Assembly: GCF_003399625.1 (NCBI RefSeq)
Contig: NZ_NBXA01000021.1
Location: forward strand, 62,001-126,000
DNA from: Subtercola boreus
GTDB taxonomy: Bacteria > Actinomycetota > Actinomycetes > Actinomycetales > Microbacteriaceae
Direction: 5' to 3'
Length of the DNA stretch: 64,000 nucleotides
The first letter of the stretch is position 1. Each line of letters begins with the position of its first letter. A program made the position numbers and the translations under genes. This document shows positions 6,386-15,654 of this stretch, piece by piece. The notes beneath the pieces were generated by a model, which was not told the origin of the DNA, did not search any database, and worked only from the letters and a program-made list of their open reading frames with translations.

Positions 6386-7647
6386 GCAACGATGTGTATC
6401 GCCGGTGCGGTTGTCGGACCGGGGAGGGGAAGCTCTTCGCGCTTCTCCCCGAGCGACCCACGGCCGTTCAGAAAACCGCTACCTGCCCCATCCTGTTGCG
6501 AGATTCCAAGCACGGGTCGTGGGGATTCGCTACCTCTGCCGGGGTCGCGCCCGGGACCGGGAAGCGGCAGCAGATCCGGCGCATGGGCTTCAGCACGAAG
6601 CGGGAGGCGCAGCAGGAGCGCGCGAAGGCCATCGACCAGGTGGCGACTGGCAAGTACCGAGGCGACCGAAAGCTGAGCGTCGCGGCTTACATGCCGGCAT
6701 GGCTCGAAAGGAGCATTCTCGATGGCATGCGCCCTTCGACAGTCCGAATGTACCGCCGCTATGTCGAGATGGACATCGTCCCCGCGCTAGGCGCGCTGAA
6801 GCTCGCAGAGGTGCGGAAGCACCATGTCGACGCGTTCATTCGACAGCTGACAGCCGACGGCCGGGGGGCGACCACGGTCCGGCGTATTCACGCCGTGATC
6901 CGTAGCGCATTGACCTCAGCTGAGCGGCTCGACCTCATCGACACGAACCCTGCCACGAAGATCGCCCTGCCGGCGACGAGCAAGGCGAAGACGAGGATCT
7001 GGGAGCCTGAGCAGGTGAGAGAGTTTCTCGACCAGACCTCTGAGTCACGTCTGGCGCCAGTCTTTGAGCTGGCCATCTTCACGGGACTCCGCCGCGGCGA
7101 GCTCGCCGGGCTCCGCTGGGTCGACGTCGATCTGACCAAACGTGAGCTGACCGTGAGGCAGCAACGCGTGCAGCTCGGTGGTGCCGTGCTCGAGGGCGCC
7201 GTCAAGACGGACTCAGGGCAGGACCGGCGCGTTTCTCTCGGCAGCGAGGCCATCGGTGCGCTCATCGCGTGGAAGATCCGGCAGGACGCTGAGCGCGAGG
7301 CCTGGGGGGTGGCCTACGAGTCGAGCGGGCACGTGTTCACCTATGAGAATGGGCGGCCGCTGCGACCTGCGCATATCTCCCGCACGTTCGAGACACTCGT
7401 CGAGCGGTCGGGGCTGCCGCACATGCGATTGCACGACCTCCGGCACGAGCACGCCTCTCTCCTGCTGTCCGGCGGCGTCGATATCGCCATCGTGAGCAAG
7501 CGCTTGGGGCACTCGACAATCGCGATTACGAGCGACCTCTACAGCCACCTCCTATCCGACGCCAACCGAGCAGCGGCAGACGCGGCGGAGTCGATGCTGC
7601 CGCCGAAGAAGGCCCGTGCACACACATTGCACACACAACCGGTCTGA
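6382..7647 (+). CDS. int: Phage tyrosine integrase, 421 aa
   Basis: Site-specific recombinase that inserts and excises the element. The N-terminal 95 residues include an arm-binding domain (SKHGSWGFATSAG, then STKREAQQERAK). Residues about 98-190 are the core-binding SAM-like domain. Residues about 205-400 are the catalytic domain. All catalytic residues are visible: R237 (TGLRRGELAGL), K275 (KTDSGQDRR), H351 and R354 (HDLRHEHASLLL), H377 (LGHSTI) and the nucleophile Y387 (SDLYSHL). It starts with GTG at 6382, overlapping the previous stop. The gene points to tRNA-Tyr only 52 bp away, whose 3' end is the probable attachment site. The length and all motifs indicate an active enzyme. Confidence 0.97.
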   Translation: MSNDVYRRCGCRTGEGKLFALLPERPTAVQKTATCPILLRDSKHGSWGFATSAGVAPGTGKRQQIRRMGFSTKREAQQERAKAIDQVATGKYRGDRKLSVAAYMPAWLERSILDGMRPSTVRMYRRYVEMDIVPALGALKLAEVRKHHVDAFIRQLTADGRGATTVRRIHAVIRSALTSAERLDLIDTNPATKIALPATSKAKTRIWEPEQVREFLDQTSESRLAPVFELAIFTGLRRGELAGLRWVDVDLTKRELTVRQQRVQLGGAVLEGAVKTDSGQDRRVSLGSEAIGALIAWKIRQDAEREAWGVAYESSGHVFTYENGRPLRPAHISRTFETLVERSGLPHMRLHDLRHEHASLLLSGGVDIAIVSKRLGHSTIAITSDLYSHLLSDANRAAADAAESMLPPKKARAHTLHTQPV

Positions 7648-7655
7648 GAAACAGT

Positions 7656-7687
7656 AAAGGGCTCCCGCGAGATGCGTGGAGCCCTTT
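7656..7687. terminator. Bidirectional terminator between integrase and tRNA-Tyr
   Basis: A 10-bp perfect stem (AAAGGGCTCC / GGAGCCCTTT) with a 12-nt loop, followed on the + strand by GTTTTAC. It lies 8 bp after the integrase stop and 12 bp beyond the 3' end of the oppositely oriented tRNA-Tyr, so it can end both transcripts. Confidence 0.82.
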
Positions 7688-7699
7688 GTTTTACTGGGG

Positions 7700-7781
7700 T
7701 GGCAAGTGAGGGATTCGAACCCCCGAAGGCTCAGCCGTCTGATTTACAGTCAGATCCCTTTGGCCGCTAGGGTAACTTGCC
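7700..7781 (-). tRNA. tRNA-Tyr(GTA)
   Basis: Read on the - strand, the acceptor stem GGCAAGT pairs with ACTTGCC, the anticodon loop is CTGTAAA with anticodon GTA, and the TPsiC arm reads GGTTCGAATCC. The variable arm is long, as expected for a tyrosine type II tRNA. No CCA is encoded. The 3' end faces the integrase, so the gene was probably rebuilt by the incoming element at integration. The 223 bp between this tRNA and the LacI gene hold its promoter and no other feature I can support. Confidence 0.95.
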
Positions 7782-8004
7782 GAGGCGCACCCGACCACGT
7801 CGTACAACACAACCGAAGGCGCTCGGACAAGAATACTCACTGAACGGGCGTGGGCGAAATCGGCGGGCATCCGTGCCGACGAAGATACCGAATCCGTATC
7901 GAATCCCCGCAGAGTTCCTCAGTGCGCACCGGCCCGGCCAGCGGTCGCTAAACTCTTCTCACATCCCTGCGCGCTCACTCGGAGCGCTCACGAGCGAGGA
8001 CGCT

Positions 8005-9024
8005 ATGCCAGGAATCGATGCTGTCGCCGCGCTCGCTGGCGTATCCACAGCAACTGTTTCCCGCGCGTTGAGCGGCAACGGACACGTCTCACCGTCCACG
8101 CGGGTGCGAGTGCACGAGGCGGCCAGTTCGCTCGGCTACGTCGTCTCCTCTCCCGCATCGAGTCTCGCGAGTGGGCGCACGAAGAACGTGGGAGTCGTGG
8201 TCCCGTTCATCAGCCGCTGGTTCTACTCCTCGGTTCTCGAAGGCGCGGGCTCCGCACTGCTGAAGAACGGCTACGACCTCACCCTCTACGGCCTGACGGG
8301 CGGCGACGACGAACGACGGAGCGTGTTCGAGCACTTCCTGCTGCGCAAGCGGGTGGATGCCGTGCTCGCCCTCACCATCGAACTCACCTCGGGCGAACTG
8401 CAGTCCCTGCTCGATCTGAAGAAGCCGATCGTGGGCATCGGCGGCCCGCTGGCCGGAGTGCAGACGCTCAGCATCGACGACGTCGGCGTGGCCCTCCTTG
8501 CCACGGAGCACCTGCTCGGCCTCGGGCACCGGCGCATCGGGATGATCGGGGGCGAGTCGGGCTTCGAACTCGACTTCCACCTTCCGACGAACCGCCGGGC
8601 GGGGTACGAGCGCGCGTTGCGCACGGCCGGAATCGAGCCGTCGCCGCGCTTCTTCCTCCCGGCGGACTTCACCATCCGGGGTGGCTACCAGGCCGCGACC
8701 GCTCTTCTCGGCGACCCGGCGGCGCGGCCGACCGCCCTCTTCGCGGCGTCGGACGAGATGGCGATGGGGTCGATCCTCGCCGCCCGCGACCTCGGGCTGA
8801 GCGTGCCCGGCGATGTGTCGATCATCGGCATCGACGGCCACGAGCACTCGGGCTTCTTCGGCCTGACGACCCTCGCGCAGTTCCCCGAGCGGCAGGGCGC
8901 GCACGCGGTCGAGATCCTCATGGACCAGCTCCACCCGGGCCGCCGCGACCCGACCCCCACGAACATCCCGCTCCCCGTGGAGCTCATCGTGCGCACCTCG
9001 ACGGCTCCGCCGCCCGCGCGCTGA
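8005..9024 (+). CDS. LacI-family transcriptional regulator, 339 aa
   Basis: A sugar-responsive repressor or activator. The N-terminal helix-turn-helix and hinge are clear (IDAVAALAGVSTATVSRALS at residues 3-22, then VHEAASSLGYVVS). From about residue 60 a periplasmic-binding-protein-like effector domain follows (NVGVVVPFISRWFYSSVLEG; later ALFAASDEMAMGSILAARDL and the DVSIIGIDGHE signature). The start ATG at 8005 is chosen because it places the DNA-binding domain at the N-terminus and has GAGG upstream; the frame is open further upstream but without family character. No sugar operon lies beside it, so its target is unknown. It is convergent with the transglycosylase gene, with a hairpin between them. 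Confidence 0.92.
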   Translation: MPGIDAVAALAGVSTATVSRALSGNGHVSPSTRVRVHEAASSLGYVVSSPASSLASGRTKNVGVVVPFISRWFYSSVLEGAGSALLKNGYDLTLYGLTGGDDERRSVFEHFLLRKRVDAVLALTIELTSGELQSLLDLKKPIVGIGGPLAGVQTLSIDDVGVALLATEHLLGLGHRRIGMIGGESGFELDFHLPTNRRAGYERALRTAGIEPSPRFFLPADFTIRGGYQAATALLGDPAARPTALFAASDEMAMGSILAARDLGLSVPGDVSIIGIDGHEHSGFFGLTTLAQFPERQGAHAVEILMDQLHPGRRDPTPTNIPLPVELIVRTSTAPPPAR

Positions 9025-9049
9025 CTGCGTCGCCTGCCCCGCACCTCAT

Positions 9050-9106
9050 CGAAACCCCGAAAATTGTCGCTCTGACCGCCTGATACCGACAGATTTCGGT
9101 GTTTCG
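9050..9106. repeat. Imperfect 20-bp inverted repeat between convergent genes
   Basis: Arms 9050-9069 and 9087-9106 pair over 20 positions with two mismatches and one G-U, around a 17-nt loop. There is no T tract. The location between two convergent stop codons suggests a bidirectional terminator without U-tail, or a dispersed intergenic repeat; its arm resembles the arm of the hairpin at 10712-10771. Confidence 0.6.
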
Positions 9107-9121
9107 GCCAGCCCGGGGGCG

Positions 9122-10066
9122 TCAGCCCGCGGCATCCGCGCGGGCCGCGGTGGCCGCGAAGGTGACGGCGGCCGACGAGACCTTCAGCGCGTAGGGCGTG
9201 GCGTCGTTGTAGGCCGCGATGGCGCGCTCCCAGCCGGCAAGCGTCGAGAGGTCGCCGCCCGCGTGGCAGAGATAGTTCGCGGTGGCGAGCACCGAGTCGT
9301 CGAAGTTCTGCGGATCGGCGACGCCGTCACCGCTGCCGTCGGTGCCCCAATTCCGCCACGCCTCAGGGATGAGCTGCATCGGGCCGGCGGCCCGGTCGAT
9401 GCTCGGGTCGCCGTCTATGGCACCGCCGTCGCTGTCGGGAATGTTCGTCACGCCGACGCCGTCGAGCGCGATGCCGTAGATCGGCGGCGACACCTGCCCG
9501 TCGGCGGCGATGCTGCTCCCGCCGTGCGTGCCGTTTCCGCTCTCGACCGAGCCGACCGCCGCCAGCGTGTTCCAGCCGAGGTGACAGCCCGGATTCTCGG
9601 CCTGCTTCGCCAGGGCGACACCGGCGTACGACTGGATGGCGCGCACGCTCACGTTCGTCGCATCCGCCATGCGCGTCGCCCACGCGACATCCGTGTTGCC
9701 CGCGAGGCCCGGAAGCGAGCCCGACGCGCCCGCAGCATCCGGCAGGGCGGCGACCGCGGTCGACAGCGGCGGAAGCTCCACATCGGTCTGGGCATCCGGA
9801 GCCGTACCGCCCTCGGCGGAGACCACCGCCTGCCGGATCGCGTCACCGAGCGGCCCCGCGGCGAAGACCCCGGCCACCAGCACGGCGAGCACCCCGACGG
9901 AGGCGCCCGCGATCACAAGGGTGGTTCGCACCCGACGGCGGCTCCGGATGCCCGCCTGCGACGTTCGCGTACGACGCCGTGCTGCGCGTCGTCGCTGGGC
10001 CGCCGCCTCCGATCCCCGAGCGCCCCCGCGTCCGGACCGCCCACCCGTCGTTCGCCGTTCTGCCAC
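9122..10066 (-). CDS. Membrane-anchored lytic transglycosylase, 314 aa
   Basis: A peptidoglycan-cleaving enzyme of the lysozyme-like superfamily. Residues 1-48 are extremely Arg/Ala-rich and cytoplasmic. A single membrane helix follows at about 49-70 (LVIAGASVGVLAVLVAGVFA), placing the rest outside. The catalytic domain covers about 160-295: the presumed catalytic Glu175 is in VGSVESGNGTHGG, followed by GPMQLIPEAWRNWG and the late LATANYLCHAGGDLS and AIAAYND motifs typical of MltB-like actinobacterial enzymes. The protein is monocistronic and divergent from yajQ. The strongly basic N-terminal tail is common in actinobacterial cell-wall hydrolases. The substrate range is inferred from the family only. 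Confidence 0.87.
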   Translation of the reverse strand: MAERRTTGGRSGRGGARGSEAAAQRRRAARRRTRTSQAGIRSRRRVRTTLVIAGASVGVLAVLVAGVFAAGPLGDAIRQAVVSAEGGTAPDAQTDVELPPLSTAVAALPDAAGASGSLPGLAGNTDVAWATRMADATNVSVRAIQSYAGVALAKQAENPGCHLGWNTLAAVGSVESGNGTHGGSSIAADGQVSPPIYGIALDGVGVTNIPDSDGGAIDGDPSIDRAAGPMQLIPEAWRNWGTDGSGDGVADPQNFDDSVLATANYLCHAGGDLSTLAGWERAIAAYNDATPYALKVSSAAVTFAATAARADAAG

Positions 10067-10131
10067 CGTCCGACCCTAGCGACAGAGCCTTGGAGGATGC
10101 CCGACAGGGCTGTCGCCGGTAGAATCGCAAC

Positions 10132-10620
10132 ATGGCTGATTCAAGTTTTGACATCGTGAGCAAGGTCGACAAGATGGAGGCCGACAACGCTCTGCACCAG
10201 GCACAGAAGGAGGTCGAGTCGCGCTACGACTTCAAGGGCATCGGCGCCTCGATCGACTACAGCGGCGAGAAGATCCTCATGAAGGCGAACTCCGAGGAGC
10301 GGGTCAAGGCCATCCTCGAGGTGTTCGAGGCGAAGCTCATCAAGCGCGGCATCAGCCTGCGGAGCCTGGATGCCGGCGAGCCGTACCCGAGCGGCAAGGA
10401 GTACCGGCTCGAGGCCGAGCTGAAGAACGGCATCGAGCAGGAGGCGGCGAAGAAGATCTCGAAGCTGATCCGCGACGAGTCGCCGAAGACGGTCAAGAGC
10501 CAGATCCAGGGTGACGAGCTGCGCGTCTCGTCGAAGAGCCGTGACGACCTGCAGGGCGTGATGGCGCTGCTGAAGAACGCCGACCTCGAGGTCGCGGTGC
10601 AGTTCGTCAACTTCCGCTAG
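10132..10620 (+). CDS. yajQ: YajQ family nucleotide-binding protein, 162 aa
   Basis: A complete member of the YajQ/UPF0234 family. The signature [18 protein letters not shown] opens the protein and [10 protein letters not shown], then [20 protein letters not shown], follow. The fold is two ferredoxin-like domains. Homologues bind nucleotides, in some bacteria cyclic di-GMP, and some act as regulators or RNA-associated proteins. Which role applies here cannot be told from sequence. The length is normal and the ATG at 10132 fits the family start. The TAG stop is followed immediately by the 85-base cytosine tract, so transcription of this gene probably runs into it. Confidence 0.95.
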   Translation: MADSSFDIVSKVDKMEADNALHQAQKEVESRYDFKGIGASIDYSGEKILMKANSEERVKAILEVFEAKLIKRGISLRSLDAGEPYPSGKEYRLEAELKNGIEQEAAKKISKLIRDESPKTVKSQIQGDELRVSSKSRDDLQGVMALLKNADLEVAVQFVNFR

Positions 10621-10705
<85 letters not shown>

Positions 10706-10711
10706 GTGTGT

Positions 10712-10771
10712 GTCGACTTTCCCGTTTGCGCGCCGACTTCGCCGAATAGCCGCACAAACGGGAAAGTCGAC
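10712..10771. repeat. Perfect 17-bp inverted repeat beside the C tract
   Basis: Arms GTCGACTTTCCCGTTTG (10712-10728) and its exact reverse complement (10755-10771) enclose a 26-nt loop. A G-rich run with one interruption (10772-10785) follows directly. It stands between the yajQ stop and the oppositely oriented gene remnant and could end transcription from both sides. Confidence 0.8.
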
Positions 10772-10889
10772 GGGGGGCGGGGGGGTGTCACAACTCGCCC
10801 GAGAGGGCGTCCGCCACTCGACGCACGGTGGACCCTGCCGATACGCCTTCCACGAACATCCAGAATCTCGGGGTTGACCTCCGGCTCCG

Positions 10890-11253
10890 GTAGTTGCGCG
10901 TCACGGAGTGTCGTCTGGTGCCCGACGACGTTGGCCTCTCGGGTCGCATTCAACGGCGCCAACACGGCGACGTGAATTTTTTCGAGTTGCTGCCTGTGAG
11001 GGAGAGGACAGTCCCAGAGCGCGGCAGCGGTCTCGCCCCAGAACATCTCGTTCGGCCGCAGTCGTGGGCTGTAGTTCCGGCTCGATCGCGTAACTGCCGC
11101 CAGATCGGTTTCGTTCTCGTCGGGTGGTTCTCGCAGAATACGCACTCCGCGATAGGGAGCGTCGAGAGCGCGTTGACGGAGGCGGTGACGGCTGACGCCC
11201 AGAGCATGGCGCGCGAGTTGTCCCCACAGAGTGGTGGGTTCCTCTACCGCCTG
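10890..11253 (-). pseudogene. Remnant of DUF559/AbiEi-like protein gene
   Basis: Read leftward, this frame encodes SRHRLRQRALDAPYRGVRIL, then PNEMFWGETAAALWDCPLPH and KIHVAVLAPLNATREANVVG. That is the N-terminal part of a protein type common in Microbacteriaceae, in which a winged-helix AbiEi-like half precedes a DUF559 (Vsr-like) nuclease domain. Here there is no credible start codon in frame (a TAG at 11254-11256 precedes it). Family similarity also ends after about residue 120, where the G-run, hairpin and C tract replace the missing C-terminal half. The gene is broken at both ends. Family assignment is by memory of the pattern. Confidence 0.55.
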
Positions 11254-11275
11254 CTACGCAGCAGCGGCGGGAAGG

Positions 11276-12250
11276 CTAGAAGGTGAAGGGGAAGATGCGC
11301 ACCAGGGGGTCGATCGCGATCGCGAGGAAGAGGATCGTGAGGTACGTGATCGACGCGTGGAAGACACGCATGGGCTTCACCGAACCGTGTCGGATGGCCG
11401 TGCTGTAAAGGCGGTGCGTCTCATAGATGAACCAGCCACCCGAGGCGAGAGCCGACACCGTGTAGACGATTCCCATCGAGGCGACCGGGATGAGCAGCAG
11501 TGAGCACATCACCGTGGCCCACGCGTAGAGGATGGTCTGCAGCCCGACGACCGACTGTCCGCGGATCACCGCGAGCATCGGCACGCCGACCGACTTGTAG
11601 TCCTCGCGGTAGCGCATCGACAGGGGCCAGTAGTGCGGCGGCGTCCAGAGGAAGATCACGCCGAAAAGGATCCATGCGGGCCAGTCGAGCGAATCGGTGA
11701 CAGCCGCCCAGCCGATCAGGACCGGCATGCAGCCCGCCGTACCGCCCCAGATGATGTTCTGCGAGGTGTGGCGCTTCAGGATGATCGTGTAGACCACTGC
11801 GTAGAGGAAGATCGCGATGACCGACAGAAGAGCGGTGAACCAGTTGACGAGCAGCCCGAACCACAGGGTGGAGACGATCGCGAGAACCCAGGCGAAGACG
11901 AGCGCCTGGCGATCCGTCAGCTCGCCCGTGACGAGCGGCCGCCCCTGCGTGCGATTCATGACCCGGTCGATGTCGCGGTCGACATAGCAGTTGAAGGCAC
12001 CCGCACCGCCGGCGCTGAGCGCACCTCCGATGAGCGTGGCGACCACCAGCCAGAGGCTCGGGATGCCGCCCTGCGCCAGGATCATCACCGGCACGGTCGT
12101 CACGAGCAACAGCTCCATGACGCGCGGTTTCGTCAACGCGACGTATGCCCTGGCCTTCTGCCCCGCGGAAATACGCGGGCGCTCGACTCGGCCTTCTACA
12201 GCAACGTCCATTGCTCCTCTAACTGGGTTCGACATACCAGAACCCAGCAT
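11276..12250 (-). CDS. ctaB: Protoheme IX farnesyltransferase (heme O synthase)
   Basis: Attaches a farnesyl group to heme B to make heme O, a precursor of heme A for cytochrome oxidase; an integral membrane UbiA-family enzyme. The [17 protein letters not shown] opening, the first Asp-rich motif [15 protein letters not shown] and the second [13 protein letters not shown] are all present, with about nine membrane helices. The start is uncertain: ATG at 12250 is the longest, but ATG at 12211 ([10 protein letters not shown]) looks more like family starts and has GGAG close upstream. It is divergent from tkt across a short spacer, an arrangement shared by many actinobacteria. Confidence 0.95.
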   Translation of the reverse strand: MLGSGMSNPVRGAMDVAVEGRVERPRISAGQKARAYVALTKPRVMELLLVTTVPVMILAQGGIPSLWLVVATLIGGALSAGGAGAFNCYVDRDIDRVMNRTQGRPLVTGELTDRQALVFAWVLAIVSTLWFGLLVNWFTALLSVIAIFLYAVVYTIILKRHTSQNIIWGGTAGCMPVLIGWAAVTDSLDWPAWILFGVIFLWTPPHYWPLSMRYREDYKSVGVPMLAVIRGQSVVGLQTILYAWATVMCSLLLIPVASMGIVYTVSALASGGWFIYETHRLYSTAIRHGSVKPMRVFHASITYLTILFLAIAIDPLVRIFPFTF

Positions 12251-12392
12251 AGTTTACGGCGCGTAGAAGTCGGCACGGGCGGGCGGCGGCACCCACCGAA
12301 TCTCTATACTGGACACGAGGTGGGAATCACCTGCGGCTCAATGGTGTCCGGGGTCCTACCGCGTCGGCAACCGAAGAAGGGCTCTAAACCTC

Positions 12393-14489
12393 GTGGCATC
12401 ACTGCAGTGGGATTCAATTGACGACAAGGCCGTTAGCACAGCGAAAGTTCTCGCTGCTGACGCCGTCGAGAAGGTCGGGAACGGTCATCCGGGTACCGCC
12501 ATCAGCCTTGCGCCGCTCGCCTACCTCCTGTTCCAGAAGGAGATGCGCCGCGACCCCAACGACAACGAGTGGATCGGCCGCGACCGGTTCATCCTCTCGG
12601 TGGGCCACAGCTCACTGACGCTCTACATCCAGCTCTACCTGGGCGGCTACGGCCTCGAGCTCGACGACCTGAAGAAGCTCCGCACCTGGGGCTCGCTGAC
12701 GCCCGGTCACCCCGAGTACGGCCACACCGACGGCGTCGAGATCACCACTGGCCCGCTCGGCCAGGGCCTCGCTTCCGCTGTCGGATTCGCCTACGCCTCG
12801 CGCTTCGAGCGCGGCCTGTTCGATCCGGATGCCGCACCCGGAACCAGCCCGTTCGACCACTTCGTGTACACCATCGCCGGCGACGGCGACATGGAGGAGG
12901 GCGTCACCAACGAGGCATCCTCGCTCGCCGGCCACCAGCAGCTCGGCAACCTGATTGCGTTCTACGACTCGAACCAGATCTCGATCGAGGACGACACCAA
13001 CATCGCCTTCACCGAAGACGTGCACGCCCGGTTCGAGGCGCTGCACTGGCACGTGCAGGTCGTCGACTGGAAGAAGACCGGCGTCTACGTCGAAGACGTT
13101 GAGGCTCTGAGCGAGGCCATCGAGGCCGCCAAGGCCGAGACGAGCAAGCCCAGCCTGATCATCCTGAAGACCATCATCGGGTTCCCGAGCCCGAAGAAGC
13201 AGAACACCGGCAAGATCCACGGATCGGCTCTCGGCGCAGAAGAACTCGCCGGGCTCAAGGAGGTGCTCGGCTTCAACCCCGAGGAGACCTTCGCTGTCTC
13301 CGACGAGGTCATCGGCCACACCCGCGAAGCACTGACCCGCGGAACCGCAGCCCACGAGGAATGGCAGGTCGGTTTCGACGCCTGGGCCGAGGCCAACCCC
13401 GAGAAGAAGGTGCTGCTCGACCGCGTCCTGTCCGGTGAGGTCCCCGAGGGCCTCGAAGCAGCCCTCCCCGTGTTCGAAGCGGGCAAGGAGGTGTCGACCC
13501 GTGCGTCGTCCGGCAAGGTCATCAACGCCATCGCCGAGATCATGCCCGAGTTCTGGGGCGGCTCCGCCGACCTCGCCGAGTCGAACAACACGACCATCGA
13601 GTCCGGCGCGTCCTTCGTTCCCGCTGAGCACTCCACTCACGAGTGGACGGGCAACAAATACGGTCGCGTGCTGCACTTCGGCATCCGCGAGCACGCCATG
13701 GGCTCGATCCTGAACGGCATCGTGCTGCACGGCAACACCCGCCCGTTCGGTGGAACCTTCCTGATCTTCTCCGACTACATGCGCCCCGCGGTGCGTCTTG
13801 CCGCCCTCATGAAGTCACCGGCGATCTATGTCTGGACCCACGACTCCGTGGCGCTCGGCGAAGACGGCCCCACCCACCAGCCGATCGAGCAGCTCTCGAC
13901 GCTTCGCGCGATCCCGGGTCTGGATGTCGTCCGCCCCGGGGATGCGAACGAGGTCGCCTACGCGTGGAAGACCATCCTCGAGCGCCGGAAGGGCCCGGCC
14001 GGCCTCGCGCTGACCCGCCAGAACATCCCTGTGTACGAGCGTGGCGAGGGCGAGGCATCCGGTGAGACGTTCGCGTCGGCGAAGTACACCGCCCAGGGTG
14101 CGTACATCCTCGCCGAGGCGCCGAACGGCACCCCCGACGTGATCTTCATCGCGACCGGTTCAGAGGTGCAGATCGCCGTCGAGGCGCGCGAGCTCCTGAA
14201 GGCCGACGGCATCAACGCCCGCGTCGTCTCCGCCCCGTGCCTCGAGTGGTTCGAGGAGCAGAGCGCCGAGTACCGCGAGTCGGTCCTCCCCGCGGCGGTC
14301 AAGGCGCGCGTGTCGATCGAGGCCGGCCTCGCGCTCACCTGGCGCGGCTACGTCGGCGACGCCGGCAGGAGCGTCTCGATCGAGCACTTCGGAGCATCCG
14401 CCGACTACAAGACCCTCTTCCGCGAGTTCGGCATGACCACCGGCGCAGCAATCGAGGCCGCCAAGGTCTCGATCGCCGGCCTCAAGTAG
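12393..14489 (+). CDS. tkt: Transketolase, 698 aa
   Basis: Transfers two-carbon units between sugar phosphates in the non-oxidative pentose phosphate pathway, using thiamine diphosphate. The thiamine-binding motif [18 protein letters not shown] starts at residue 163 and ends with the YDSN segment near 191-194. The substrate-site GHPG (31-34) and GPLGQG (120-125) are present, and the catalytic Glu is in GIREHAMGS near residue 433. It starts with GTG at 12393 (MASLQWDS), with AAGG upstream. A TATACT hexamer at 12305-12310 may be a -10 element. It is the first gene of a six-gene pentose phosphate block, 43 bp before tal. Confidence 0.97.
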   Translation: MASLQWDSIDDKAVSTAKVLAADAVEKVGNGHPGTAISLAPLAYLLFQKEMRRDPNDNEWIGRDRFILSVGHSSLTLYIQLYLGGYGLELDDLKKLRTWGSLTPGHPEYGHTDGVEITTGPLGQGLASAVGFAYASRFERGLFDPDAAPGTSPFDHFVYTIAGDGDMEEGVTNEASSLAGHQQLGNLIAFYDSNQISIEDDTNIAFTEDVHARFEALHWHVQVVDWKKTGVYVEDVEALSEAIEAAKAETSKPSLIILKTIIGFPSPKKQNTGKIHGSALGAEELAGLKEVLGFNPEETFAVSDEVIGHTREALTRGTAAHEEWQVGFDAWAEANPEKKVLLDRVLSGEVPEGLEAALPVFEAGKEVSTRASSGKVINAIAEIMPEFWGGSADLAESNNTTIESGASFVPAEHSTHEWTGNKYGRVLHFGIREHAMGSILNGIVLHGNTRPFGGTFLIFSDYMRPAVRLAALMKSPAIYVWTHDSVALGEDGPTHQPIEQLSTLRAIPGLDVVRPGDANEVAYAWKTILERRKGPAGLALTRQNIPVYERGEGEASGETFASAKYTAQGAYILAEAPNGTPDVIFIATGSEVQIAVEARELLKADGINARVVSAPCLEWFEEQSAEYRESVLPAAVKARVSIEAGLALTWRGYVGDAGRSVSIEHFGASADYKTLFREFGMTTGAAIEAAKVSIAGLK

Positions 14490-14532
14490 TCCGCTTCCCT
14501 TCACTCTCACTCGTTCCAAGGAGACAACACGC

Positions 14533-15654
14533 ATGACTGATACACAGACATCCACTCCCACCGCACAGCTCTCCGCTGTCGGTGTCAGCATCTGGCTCGA
14601 CGACCTCTCGCGCGAGCGCCTGAAGACCGACAACCTGCAGAAGCTCATCGCCGAGAAGAACGTCGTCGGTGTCACCACCAACCCGTCGATCTTCGCTTCA
14701 GCCCTGGCCAAGGGCGAGGCGTACGACGAGCAGGTGCGCGAGCTCGCGGCGAAGGGCACGAACGTCACCGACGCCGTGTTCGAGATCACCACGAGCGACG
14801 TCGCGCAGGGCTGCGACATCTTCCGACCGATCTACGACTCCACGAACGGTTTCGACGGTCGCGTCTCGATCGAGGTCGAGCCCGGCTTCGCGAACGACGC
14901 TGCGGCGACGATCAAGCAGGCGAAAGAGCTGTTCGACAAGGTCGACAGAGAGAACGTGCTCATCAAGATCCCCGCAACGATCGAGGGTCTCGAAGCGATC
15001 ACTGCGACGATCGCGGCCGGCATCAGCGTGAATGTGACGCTGATCTTCAGCCTCGAGCGCTACCGCGACGTCATCAACGCGTACCTCGCCGGACTCGAGC
15101 AGGCCCAGGCCGCGGGCCTCGACCTCTCGAAGCTGCACTCGGTCGCCTCCTTCTTCGTGTCGCGCGTCGACACCGAGATCGACAAGCGCCTGGTCGCCAT
15201 CGGCACCGATGACGCCCTCGCACTGAAGAGCAAGGCGGGCGTCGCGAACGCCCAGCTCGCCTACGAGGTCTACGAGCAGGCATTCTCGACCGAGCGCGCG
15301 AAGGTGCTGCTCGAAGCCGGCGCGAACAAGCAGCGCCCCCTCTGGGCCTCCACCGGTGTGAAGGACCCCGACGTGCTCGACACCACCTACGTGGTGGAAC
15401 TCGCCGCACCCGAGGTCGTCAACACCATGCCCGAGAAGACGCTCGACGCGACCTTCGACCACGGCGTCATCGCGGGCAACACCATTGCCGGCAGCTACGC
15501 CGCCGCGAACAAGGTGCTCGACGCCGTTGCCGCCCAGGGGATCTCGTATGCAGAGGTCACCGAGCTCCTCGAGAAGGAGGGTGTCGAGAAGTTCATCGTG
15601 TCGTGGAACGAACTGCTCGAGACCGTCCAGACGGCGCTGGACGCCGCGAAGTGA
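14533..15654 (+). CDS. tal: Transaldolase, 373 aa
   Basis: Moves dihydroxyacetone units between sugar phosphates in the pentose phosphate pathway. It is the long actinobacterial/cyanobacterial type. Visible motifs are [12 protein letters not shown] (19-30), GVTTNPSIF (46-54) and the Schiff-base lysine K145 in NVLIKIPAT. Later, [14 protein letters not shown] and [10 protein letters not shown] carry substrate-binding residues. It has a good AAGGAG site before the ATG at 14533. Its TGA overlaps the GTG start of pgi, so the two are coupled. Confidence 0.97.
   Translation: MTDTQTSTPTAQLSAVGVSIWLDDLSRERLKTDNLQKLIAEKNVVGVTTNPSIFASALAKGEAYDEQVRELAAKGTNVTDAVFEITTSDVAQGCDIFRPIYDSTNGFDGRVSIEVEPGFANDAAATIKQAKELFDKVDRENVLIKIPATIEGLEAITATIAAGISVNVTLIFSLERYRDVINAYLAGLEQAQAAGLDLSKLHSVASFFVSRVDTEIDKRLVAIGTDDALALKSKAGVANAQLAYEVYEQAFSTERAKVLLEAGANKQRPLWASTGVKDPDVLDTTYVVELAAPEVVNTMPEKTLDATFDHGVIAGNTIAGSYAAANKVLDAVAAQGISYAEVTELLEKEGVEKFIVSWNELLETVQTALDAAK

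Noticed and set aside
7777-8004. 76-residue N-terminal extension of the LacI-family protein
   Set aside because: It starts next to tRNA-Tyr, is Arg/Pro-rich without family similarity, and would displace the helix-turn-helix from the N-terminus.
10706-10975. An 89-residue rightward frame over the hairpin
   Set aside because: It translates the hairpin and the antisense of the gene remnant, and has no ribosome binding site.
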